Under the pieces are notes generated by a model that made no database searches, was not told the origin of the DNA, and saw only the letters and a program-made list of their open reading frames with translations. Shown here one piece after another: positions 8,987 to 17,114 of a stretch of 53,079 nucleotides of DNA; the stretch's first letter is position 1; each line of letters opens with the position of its first letter. A program made the position numbers and the translations under genes. The stretch spans positions 1 through 53,079 of the forward strand of contig PJAB01000047.1 of NCBI GenBank assembly GCA_002887195.1, in the 5' to 3' direction. The DNA comes from Chrysochromulina parva. Taxonomy: Eukaryota; Haptophyta; Prymnesiales; Chrysochromulinaceae.

Positions 8987-9450
8987 TGGAAGATGATCTT
9001 ATAGGGATCCGGGGCGCGCGGCGCGCTCGAGGGCGCGACACGGTGACCAGAATGATCGAGAAGAGTTGCCAGGAGCGTTACTTTTCGTCAAAAGTTGTTG
9101 TCGTTGCGACAAAAAACAGGCCCGTCTGCTTGACTCCAGACAGTCACCCGACTCATTGTACTGCCTTTAAGTAGTTCCAGTTAACCAAATGTGGCGTCGC
9201 GCCCTTCCGCGGTACTTTGAAACGTGGACGACGGTGTCCGAACATCACCACGCCGCGACGACCACGGCTCGCGCACCGCGCGCGCCGTGGTCAACCGTGA
9301 GAGGGATCAGCCACACCGGCACACCGTCACGCCGCCCCCATCCCCCCGGTGCAGCACCGTGCCACGGTCTGCAGCGGGTGCACTGATCCGCCTGTGTATC
9401 GTTCGGTACCATCGCATGTTGTCTCCGCGACGACGTGTTGCGCGGTGCGT
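8987..9450. other. Upstream region of the RING gene
   Basis: About 460 bases between two minus-strand genes. An AT-richer patch spans 9070-9190. No gene, tRNA or repeat seen. Confidence 0.5.
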
Positions 9451-11436
9451 CTACGCGAGGCCGAGCTGGCGAAGGATCTCCTGGTTTCGTGCAATGTTCC
9501 GCTTGCGCTCGATTTCGATGTCGGCGAGCTCCTCCTCAGGTTCCTCCTCGACCTCCTTCCCCAGGCGCTCGCGCTTGAGGCGCGGCCACGGCTCTGCGCG
9601 GTAGTATCGATTCCGCACCGCCCACTGTGGCTGAGTGTTCCTCGTCCCGCGCGCCTCGTCCGCCGTCACTGGCGCGACCAGCCCACGATCGACGAGGCGG
9701 CCCAGGATGTAGCGCAGTGCACGCCCGGCAGCGTGTGGCGAGATTTGCCACTCTGGGCCCTCGAGTCCATTCACGAGATTTCCGAGATACGGGGGAGATA
9801 CCAGCTCGGTACCCGCGGCAGCGCCTGCTTCGGCGGCGCTCTCGGCCTCGGCCTCGAGCGTGGCCTCGAGCTCCTGCCGCCGTTCAAACTCTCGTAGCAC
9901 GCGCCCGTCGGACGGGGCGCCCTCGTACTGGACCCACTTCTTCTTGCGCCGTCGGCCAGAGTCGTCGCGCTCCTCTACCCAGCCCACGGGGCATGAGAAG
10001 GCGCTCGGGTCGAGTGACGAAATCGGAAGGCGCTCCTTAAGATGACTGAGCGACGCGAGAGACTCCATCTGCGGCGGCAGCGGCGCGTCGGCGTCGGGCG
10101 CCTCACCTCGGCCGCGGCGGCGGCTGCTGTCACCGCCGCCGCCGTGCGCGCCACGCTGCCTGCGCTTGGCATGTCGCCTTCGCCCATCGTCGTCGTCGTC
10201 GTCATCCTCGTACTCATAATCGTCGTCGTCGTCGCCGTCGCCGTCGTCGTCGTCCTCGTACACATAGTCCGCGTCCCGCGCACGGCGGCCCCGCCAGCCG
10301 CCGCGCTTCTCCTCCTTCTCCTCGTCTTCCTCGTCCTCGTCGTCGTCCTCCTCCACCTCCTCCACCTTGAGAGCGGTGCCGCCACTCAGCTTCAGAATCA
10401 CCCGCGGGAAGGCGTGTGAGGCCTCCCCTGCACCGGCGTCGATGCCTGCGTCGGCAGCAGCAGCAGCGGGAAAGGTCGCGCCCAGAGCCGCCGCCTCCTC
10501 GCTCGCCGCGGTAACCTCGCTCTCCTGGGCCTCTGCCTTCTGAGCCGCCAACGCCTCGGCTGTGGCGGCGGCCGCCCTCTCGGCCGCCGCGGCCTTTTCA
10601 GCCTTCTCGGCCGCCCACGCCTCGGCCATAGCCCGCATCTCGGCCGCGGCCGCCTCCTCGGCCGCCGCCGCCTCTGGCGGAAGCTGCCGCCACGGCGCGC
10701 GAGCCGTGTCGGAGGGCTCATCCACTTGCAGCGTGCTGAGCACCAGCAGGCTCAATGCATGCTCAATGGGCGGATTGGGTGGCACGCGCGCCGCGTCGGC
10801 GAGCGCCCGCCGGAGCGAGCCGTTGCGCAGCATCGAAAGCATTGCCGTACGCACGGCCGTAAACGGCACCGCGGGCTCGACAGCGTCACCCAGCCGATGT
10901 ACGGCGCGGCAGATCTCGACGTAGTCGAGGTCGCTACCCGCGCCGCCTTTGTTCTTGAGCGCGAGCGTCACGAGCGCCGAGCGCGGCGGAGCGACGCTCG
11001 TCATCTCGACGTAGCTTACTTCCTTACGCGTACTCCGCTTGCTCCTCTCGAGCAGCTCCGGCGCCTGGTCGAGCAGGGCGCGCTTGCGCTTGGTCTCCTC
11101 GTACTCTGCGGTCACTGCATCCTCGTACTCAACGGCAGCCGGCTCGGGTGGCGGCAGCTCCGGCTCGAGGCCGAATCGGCGCTTGAGTGCGAGTAGCGAG
11201 CAGATTTTGCCACCAGTGTGCGGGTCGTACACCGTCAGGTCGCCACGCTCAACGCCCCTCGCCTTGCTGACGTTCCACTCGAGCTTCCAGCCGTGCAGGA
11301 CAAGGCGCTTGCTGGTTTTTTTCTGCTTGCGGAATTCTACAATCGAGTTGAGGATCTCCTGCTGCTGTTCTGGAGTAAGCTCCGCTGGCGGACTGGTCTC
11401 GAGCTTCACCGATGCCGTATCGCCTGAGTCGGCCAT
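9451..11436 (-). CDS. Acidic nuclear protein with MBD-like N-terminal motif
   Basis: A 661-residue protein from the ATG at 11436; the frame is open a little further but without ATG. Near residues 45-90 it reads LHGWKLEWNVSKARGVERGD, then YDPHTGGKICSLLALKRRF, which resembles the core of a methyl-CpG-binding/TAM domain (Gly-Trp start, basic strand, DP-GGK, then S-L-KRR). A helical region follows (about 160-230), then an Ala/Glu coiled coil, a long Asp/Glu tract with RRGR patches, a conserved-looking region with FSCPVGWVEERDDSGRRRKK, and a C-terminal helix ending NIARNQEILRQLGLA. Composition and the MBD-like motif suggest a chromatin protein. The MBD call is tentative. Confidence 0.6.
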   Translation of the reverse strand: MADSGDTASVKLETSPPAELTPEQQQEILNSIVEFRKQKKTSKRLVLHGWKLEWNVSKARGVERGDLTVYDPHTGGKICSLLALKRRFGLEPELPPPEPAAVEYEDAVTAEYEETKRKRALLDQAPELLERSKRSTRKEVSYVEMTSVAPPRSALVTLALKNKGGAGSDLDYVEICRAVHRLGDAVEPAVPFTAVRTAMLSMLRNGSLRRALADAARVPPNPPIEHALSLLVLSTLQVDEPSDTARAPWRQLPPEAAAAEEAAAAEMRAMAEAWAAEKAEKAAAAERAAAATAEALAAQKAEAQESEVTAASEEAAALGATFPAAAAADAGIDAGAGEASHAFPRVILKLSGGTALKVEEVEEDDDEDEEDEEKEEKRGGWRGRRARDADYVYEDDDDGDGDDDDDYEYEDDDDDDDGRRRHAKRRQRGAHGGGGDSSRRRGRGEAPDADAPLPPQMESLASLSHLKERLPISSLDPSAFSCPVGWVEERDDSGRRRKKKWVQYEGAPSDGRVLREFERRQELEATLEAEAESAAEAGAAAGTELVSPPYLGNLVNGLEGPEWQISPHAAGRALRYILGRLVDRGLVAPVTADEARGTRNTQPQWAVRNRYYRAEPWPRLKRERLGKEVEEEPEEELADIEIERKRNIARNQEILRQLGLA

Positions 11437-11571
11437 GGAAAAAAGAGTGGGGCTTCGTGGCGCCAATCATCAAGTAACTTCGTGATTTGAAGCATCGGAG
11501 CTGATCTTGCCAGACCCGCTCTGGGAGGGGTTAATAGTGAATCCGCACGTCCCAGTTTCGTCATTCGCAAT

Positions 11572-12916
11572 ATGCACTCGCGACATTCCGAAGCCATCGC
11601 GATTGGACGTCCGACTCCCGCCAAACCGTACCACCTGCTCATCTACGTGCTCTCTGTCGACTCGCCACTTCATAGCCGATACCGCTGCTACCAGCGTGCC
11701 GCCTTAGCCGCGTTTGGCGTCAAGGGTGGCCACCTTCGCGTGGATGCCCTCCGAACCGTGCAGGTGCTATACGTTTTGCACGATCGCGGCGAGGCCGCGA
11801 GCGCGGAGTCGCGGCGAGAGGCAGCCACCTTGGGGGACGTGGTGACACTTCAAACATCGCAGACATGCCTCGGCAAGGTATTACAGGCGCTGTTCCATCT
11901 AAAACGCTCAGGGGCACGGTATGACGGCGTGCTCTTTACAGACGACGACGCAGTGCTGCATCCCCATCGACTCGCGCTAGACATGGCCGAGTTTGCGACC
12001 CGTAGCCACCTAGTGATGGGCATCATCTCGTGGGGCTCCTACTGGGATGAGCGCAGCCAGAGGCACGTGGGTTACGGCAACCGACCCGACGAGGTCGCTA
12101 CAGTGCTCCTAGAAAAGTGGAAGCGCGTGAGCCCGAGCATGGAGTGGCAGGGGCCGTTCCCGTTCCCGAACGGCTTCTACATGGGGCTCTCGCGCGGCTC
12201 CGTTGACGTGATGACCATCGCCCTCGAGACCCATCCTCGACTTCTCGCGCTTCAGCGGTACCTCAAAGACAAGCCGCCGACCTTCAAGTGCGATCCGGAG
12301 CCCGACGCTGGACTCGGGTACGTCCTCGCGCCTCTGCCGGCCGAGGCGCCGCCGGGCGCCGCTGGGCTGGCTGCCATTGAATGCCGCTGAGTGCCATTGA
12401 TGGTGACGAACCACCTCCTTCATCAGGTACGTGCTCGCGCATCTGCCGGCGGAGGTGCCGCTCACCACTGTCGATCTGACCAGCGCACAGCGCGTCCACT
12501 TTTGGAAATCACGCGCCACCGCCGACGCGCTGCGAAAAGGCCTCTCCATCCTGCATAAAGCCATAAATTGGACGGAGCACTTTGCATGGGCCGGCTGCAT
12601 CCTGAGTGAGCTCAGTGAGCGGCGTGGAAACCTGACGAGCCGAGGGCACCGTTGCTCAGCAGGTTTCCCACAGCTGAGCCGTGCATGCAAACGGTCGAGC
12701 CGCTGCCCCGCGCACTACAATGCCTTCCTAGGGCACCATCGGACGTGGTGCAGCGCTGATGAGAGCCTGCAATACGCGCGCCGCCGTCCGCCGCTCGTGG
12801 CGCTTCCGCAGAGCTTTTGCGACGCGTCGTCGCCCACGCCGATCTGCGACTACATCGTCGCTCGTGCGTCGTCGGCGAGGCCAGTTTTCGACACATTCGG
12901 AAGAAAGTTTCAGTAG
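11572..12916 (+). CDS. GT31-like glycosyltransferase (beta-1,3-galactosyltransferase family)
   Basis: Unspliced the frame ends at 12390 (272 residues). Removing an intron at 12318-12426 extends it in frame to 12916 (411 residues). The N-terminus shows the GT31 opening, YHLLIYVLSVDSPLHSRYRCY, with the R-x-x-x-R-x-x-W-like start of the domain; the metal-binding motif is LFTDDDAVLHP, and FPFPNGFYMGLSRG matches the acceptor-side region. After the splice, DAGLGYVLAHLPAE and later WKSRATADALRKGL read as a plausible C-terminal part. GT31 enzymes add beta-1,3-linked sugars to glycans in the Golgi; no clear N-terminal membrane anchor is visible. The last 80 residues may not all be coding. Confidence 0.68.
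12318..12426 (+). other. Intron of the GT31-like gene with duplicated exon start
   Basis: A 109-base GT-AG candidate. Its first 35 bases (gtacgtcctcgcgcctctgc ...) repeat the first 35 bases of the following exon (12427 on, gtacgtgctcgcgcatctgc ...) with about four mismatches. Splicing gives GYVLAHLPAEVP; retention gives GYVLAPLPAEAP and then a stop 15 codons on. Confidence 0.6.
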
Positions 12917-13217
12917 GGAGGTACTTAGGTTTGCGTATATTAATTCGCTCAGGTCCGGCCGCAAAACCACGCACCACCTACTCGCTCGTCTAAAATGCTC
13001 TGTGGTAGTCGTAACTCGTATCGCTGCCATCTCGTCTCCTGAGACTGTCGGTCTCCGGTATGTGCCCGAGCGGCAAGGTTGCGTCCTCGGGAGCACGGCA
13101 CCTCGCCTGCATGGCTCGTCATGCGCAATGGTGGAGCATGCTCTGTCATCTCTCATATGTGCACAACTCGAGTGCAACTGGCTATGCAGCGGTGACGACC
13201 GCCATGCACCGCGGCGA
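12917..13217. other. Intergenic region between convergent genes
   Basis: About 300 bases between the GT31-like gene and the formin stop. Nothing recognisable. Confidence 0.5.
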
Positions 13218-16095
13218 CTACATATTCGTCGTGAATGGTAGGTCGCCGCTGAGGCTCGCTTTCCCCTTCGCGGTCAAGGCTTTGAGGAAGCCGCCCCCGA
13301 CCTTTGCCTTGCCGGCCTCTTGGCCGGCCGTTGTGATCCGGCTGGCCATGTCGAGGCCAGGCGCGTTACTCATGCGCTTCTTACGCTGCTCGCTCATCTG
13401 ATTGACCTCATCCTCCTCGGCCACAGCCGCGGCGCCCGCGTTCGGCGTCGTGGTGGCGCCCGCCGCGGCGCCCGCGGCGGCACCCGCCGGGGAAGGGGGC
13501 GGTGGCTGTGCCTTCGACCGGATGCTAATCTTCTTTTGAGCGATGCCCGGGACGAGAGAGTTCCGGTGGCCCGACCTGAGCGTCTTCTTGGCGACTTGAG
13601 CGTCCGTCTTGAGGGGCGCGTCCGTGCGCCTCTGCTGCTCCTCCGCGGCGCGCTTCTCCTCGTCGAATTCTTTGGCGGCCGTGTCGAAGCGCCGGATGAA
13701 CTTTTCGAGCACGTCGAAGAGGTCTGCCGGCTCCTTGACCGGCTCGCCCATCAACTCGGCCGCCTGCTTGAAGAGGGCCTGCGCCTTGGCGAGCTCCTCG
13801 TCGAAGATGTCCTTCTGCTCCGCGGCCCAATTGTAAAAGTCGGTGAAGACCTCAGGAAATTGGTCCTCCTCTGTCGCGTCGCCGCCACGCAGCCGCTGCT
13901 CGTCGTGCCAGGTGATCTCGTCATCGACGAGCTTCATGCCGCGCTCGGCCTCGAGCTTCTTGACGAGGAGCTCCTCGAGCGAAATGCGCGCCGCGTCACG
14001 CACCGCCTTCTGCATGTGCACCACCTGGCCAGAGCAGTAGGGCGAGGGTGAGCATGCGATTCGAGGGGTCATCAGGGGTCATCAGGGGTCATCAGGGGTC
14101 ATCAGGGGTCATCAGGGGTCATCAGGGGTCATCAGGGGTCATCAGGGGTCATCAAGGGTCATCAAGGGTCATCAACGGAGATCGCACCTCGTGGATCTTT
14201 GGGGCCGAGCTGTTGACGACCTCGACCACAAAGTGCAGCAGGGTGGTCTTCTTGTCGGTTGCCTTGAGTTCCGCCAGCTTGAGTAGCGTCGACAGCCGGA
14301 AGCCCACCGCATTGCCCTTTGAAGTCCCAGCGTTGAGCGCATTCCCCACGTCAAGGACCACCTGCATGAGGGCATGCAGCGCCTTGGACTCGAGCACCTC
14401 TTTGCACGCCTTCTGCAGGTCGCCCACCTGCTGCATCAGGACCGAATGCATCTCGGCTTCAAGCTGCGCCTTGAACTTCATCGCGCGCAGCCGGCCGTCA
14501 AGCCGAGGGATGTACGAGAGCGTTCGCAGCATGCGCTCGGGTTTATCGAGCCCCTCCGTCTCACCCGCATACCCTTGCAATAGCGCACGCTCCTCTGCGG
14601 TGGGCACGATCTCCATCACCATGGGCAGCACGTCGGCGGGCAGGGTGTTCTCGTCGACCTCTAGCAGCGCATCGCGCAGGTCCTTGCCACATAGCGCGTC
14701 CGTAATCCGCTTCATGACGATGCCCACCGACGTGGACCGCTTCGAGTCAAGCAGCTGCACCGCCGTCCTCCGAGGAGTGAACTCCGCGTCGGAGCGGGCG
14801 CGCGGCGCCTTCTCCTTCACCTCCGGCCGTTGGAACATATCCTCCAGTCGGTTCACATCGAGGTTGAGCACGGTCCTCTCAGGCACGACCGCCTGCACAA
14901 AGTACTCATCGCCCACCTTGACGAAGCTATCAGCCTGGATCCCGTCTACCCGAAATCGGGAGAGCTCTTCCCGCCCGATCTCAACGATCGTGGCGCCGCC
15001 CTCCGTGCTGCGCGGTGCGCCTGCGAGCGCCGCGTTGAGCGCCTCGTTGTCGAGCTCGTTCCCGAAAGTGGGTCGTGCCCGACCGACAGCTTTCCACTTC
15101 TGCCCAAGACGCGGCAAGAAATCCTGCAGGCTCGACGTCGCTAACTGGCCCCAGATGGTCTTACCCGCCTGGGAGGTGGGCAACTTGTCCCAGTTGAGCG
15201 TGTTCATCGGCTTCGAGCGCTTCTCACCCCAGGAGCACGACGCCATCACTACCAAGCCCGACGCCTTGAGCTTGTCGTTCATGGCCGCCGCGCCGCCCAT
15301 CGGTGGTGGCGGGGGCGCGAGCGGCGGCGGCGGCGGCGGCGGCGCTCCCGGCCCACCACCCAGCGGCGGCGGCGGCGGCGCGGCACCGCCTATGGGCGGA
15401 GGCAGCGGTGGCGGCGGCACACCTGCACTAATCGGTGGTGGCGGTGGCGGCGGCGGCGGCGCTCCTCCGCCGCCAATGGGCGGCGGTGGCGGCGGCGGTG
15501 GCGGCGGCGGCGGCACGCTGGCTCCGCCGGGCAGAGGTGGTGGCGCCAATCCTCCATGCGCCGGCGTCGCCGACGCACCGGCAGCGGCGATCGCTGTGGC
15601 CGCCTTCTCCTCCGCATCCTTTGCCTGCCGCTCCAGAGCTCGGCTCTTGGCAACCTCCGCCGCAAGGGCCGCATCGCGTGCCTTCAGCTCCTTCTCCTGC
15701 TCGTGCTGCTTTTTCTTGGCTTCCGCCGCGTCGATCGTGAGCTGCGAGATCTCAATCTTGAGCTCGCTGATGTCATCCTCCATGACCGCTATCCGCTCCT
15801 CCATTTGGTGCAGCAGCCCGTCCTTTTCTGCGAGTGCTTCCTCTGCCTGCGCGAGCATGGCCTTCAGCTGCTTGTGCACTTGCGGGTCTGCCTGGCCGGC
15901 CTTCTCCTCTGTGGTTCTGAGCTTCTCCTGCTTCAAACTCAGGGTGAGCTCGTCAAACTCGCCAGCGGCATCGTCCAGGTCACCTTCCAGCTGCAGCACC
16001 AGCACCTTGACACTCTCCCAATAAACGGGGGACGCCTGGAGCACCGAGCGCAGCTGTGCTAGCCTCTCAGAGGCTGTTTCGCTGGCACTCGGCAT
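13218..16095 (-). CDS. Formin (FH1-FH2), actin nucleator
   Basis: Two exons: 16095 down to 14188, and 14024 down to 13218, joined in phase 0 to give about 904 residues. Formins nucleate and elongate unbranched actin filaments. Domain order: coiled coil (about 30-185); an FH1 tract of Pro runs broken by Gly, the profilin-binding track (about 190-275); FH2 from about 285, with SKPMNTLNWDKLP at the lasso/linker, EEL-type helices, LRTLSYIPRLDGRLRAMKF, and the post-region ALMQVVLDVGNALNAGTSKG, a hallmark FH2 segment. Exon 2 carries the end of FH2 (HMQKAVRDAARISLEEL onward), then an Ala/Pro tail and a basic C-terminus (QRKKRMSNAPGLD) reminiscent of a DAD. No GTPase-binding/FH3 region precedes FH1, so Rho control is not evident. 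The start at 16095 is the only early ATG. Confidence 0.92.
14025..14187 (-). other. Formin intron, largely minisatellite
   Basis: A 163-base intron on the minus strand, donor gag|gtgcgatctc and acceptor ggccag|gtggtgcaca, phase 0, joining KIHE to VVHMQKAV inside FH2. About two thirds of it is a 10-base tandem repeat. Confidence 0.8.
14064..14176. repeat. 10-bp minisatellite, about 10.5 copies
   Basis: Unit atcaggggtc on the plus strand. Eight exact copies run from 14071 to 14150, followed by two copies with one change (atcaagggtc) and a partial copy. It lies wholly inside the formin intron, so copy-number change would alter intron length only. Confidence 0.95.
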
Positions 16096-16183
16096 GCCGA
16101 CGGCAGACGGCGCGCGCGCTTGTGCGGACGATGCGGGCGGCCTTCGCCCTGCACTGTGCAGCCGTTCTCGCGCTCTGTTCCAC

Positions 16184-16204
16184 TTTCACACACAGAGTGT
16201 GAAA
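16184..16204. promoter_or_regulatory. Inverted repeat in the formin/SpeD divergent gap
   Basis: TTTCACAC (16184-16191) and GTGTGAAA (16197-16204) form perfect 8-base arms around a 5-base spacer. It lies 89 bases upstream of the formin ATG and 96 bases upstream of the SpeD ATG, and belongs to the TTCACAC/GTGTGAA family found upstream of several other genes. A dimeric factor site is an inference. Confidence 0.4.
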
Positions 16205-16299
16205 ACGACAACAGAAACCAACAGAGAGGCTGCTGCTCAACCGTGCCTCAACTCGTCAGGTCGCCTTTTTAGTCCTATTTAGTCCGCGAAAATCTCGTC

Positions 16300-16974
16300 A
16301 TGCACTTTTTACTGGTCGCGTTGTCGGCCACGTTCCCCGACGCTCTGGGCTCGATACATCCGCCACTTTACCCTCTCGAGCGCTTGGGAACGCACATCAT
16401 CCTCGAGGTCATCGACGCGCCATTTGCACTCCTGAACAGCAGCACGAAGCAGCTTGCGGCGTTGCAAGCTGCAGCGATCGCGGGAGGGCTGACCATTGTT
16501 GGCCAGCTCGTGCACCAATTCCCGATCATGGGAGCGAGCACCATACTGCTCATCAGCGAGTCCCACCTCTCGATCCACGCGTGGCCCGAGCGAGGGTACG
16601 CCTCGGTCGACTTGTTCACGTGTGGCCCTGCTCAGCTGCTGCCATGCCGACAACACGAGCCTGCACACTTCGAAAGCGGCGCCGGGTGGACGTGCGCGAG
16701 CGGCGCGCAAGTGGCCAACGATCTTGAATCAGGGTTGTGGATGGCCGTCCAGACGCTCCTCCGCTTATTGCAAGCGCAGGGTGCAATGCTCACATGGATG
16801 GACCGCGGATTGCCGAACGACCGCGGAAAGCTGCAAAGGCGGTCGGCTAGACGGTTGGAAAAGGCGGACGAGGCCACGAATAAGGCTGCAGCGGCCACGT
16901 TGGCCTCACCGCCGCCTCCAGAAGGGTTTGGCTGGCTTGGCGGGCTCGAGCGCGAAGACACGGTGGAATTGTAG
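16300..16974 (+). CDS. speD: S-adenosylmethionine decarboxylase, bacterial SpeD type
   Basis: A 224-residue protein. It makes decarboxylated S-adenosylmethionine, the aminopropyl donor for spermidine and longer polyamines. The core matches class 1 SpeD: LGTHIILEVIDAP, then LISESHLSIHAWPERGYASV and DLFTCG. By family knowledge the proenzyme cuts itself between Glu87 and Ser88 and the Ser becomes the pyruvoyl cofactor; the supporting His93 and Cys108 are present. SpeD is usually about 120-135 residues; here a 28-residue hydrophobic start (MHFLLVALSATFPDALG), possibly a signal or targeting peptide, precedes it, and a C-terminal extension of about 60 residues rich in Ala/Lys/Arg then Pro follows. 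Eukaryotes normally use a different, longer AdoMetDC. It is divergent from the formin gene, 204 bases apart. Confidence 0.88.
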   Translation: MHFLLVALSATFPDALGSIHPPLYPLERLGTHIILEVIDAPFALLNSSTKQLAALQAAAIAGGLTIVGQLVHQFPIMGASTILLISESHLSIHAWPERGYASVDLFTCGPAQLLPCRQHEPAHFESGAGWTCASGAQVANDLESGLWMAVQTLLRLLQAQGAMLTWMDRGLPNDRGKLQRRSARRLEKADEATNKAAAATLASPPPPEGFGWLGGLEREDTVEL

Positions 16975-17114
16975 CCGGTTGGCTAACCGCCGTCTCCTCT
17001 TGTCTCCTCTCGCCTCGGCTCCCTCTCCTTCCCGCCGGAAGCGGGAAGGCGGGGACATCAAGATCGCGTGTCCGCGAAATGGCCGGTTTTATAGGGAACT
17101 GTCAAGGAACACAT

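Noticed and set aside
14048..16024. Plus-strand frame of 658 codons opposite the formin gene
   Set aside because: It is the antisense shadow of the FH1-FH2 coding sequence; its glycine runs mirror the polyproline codons.
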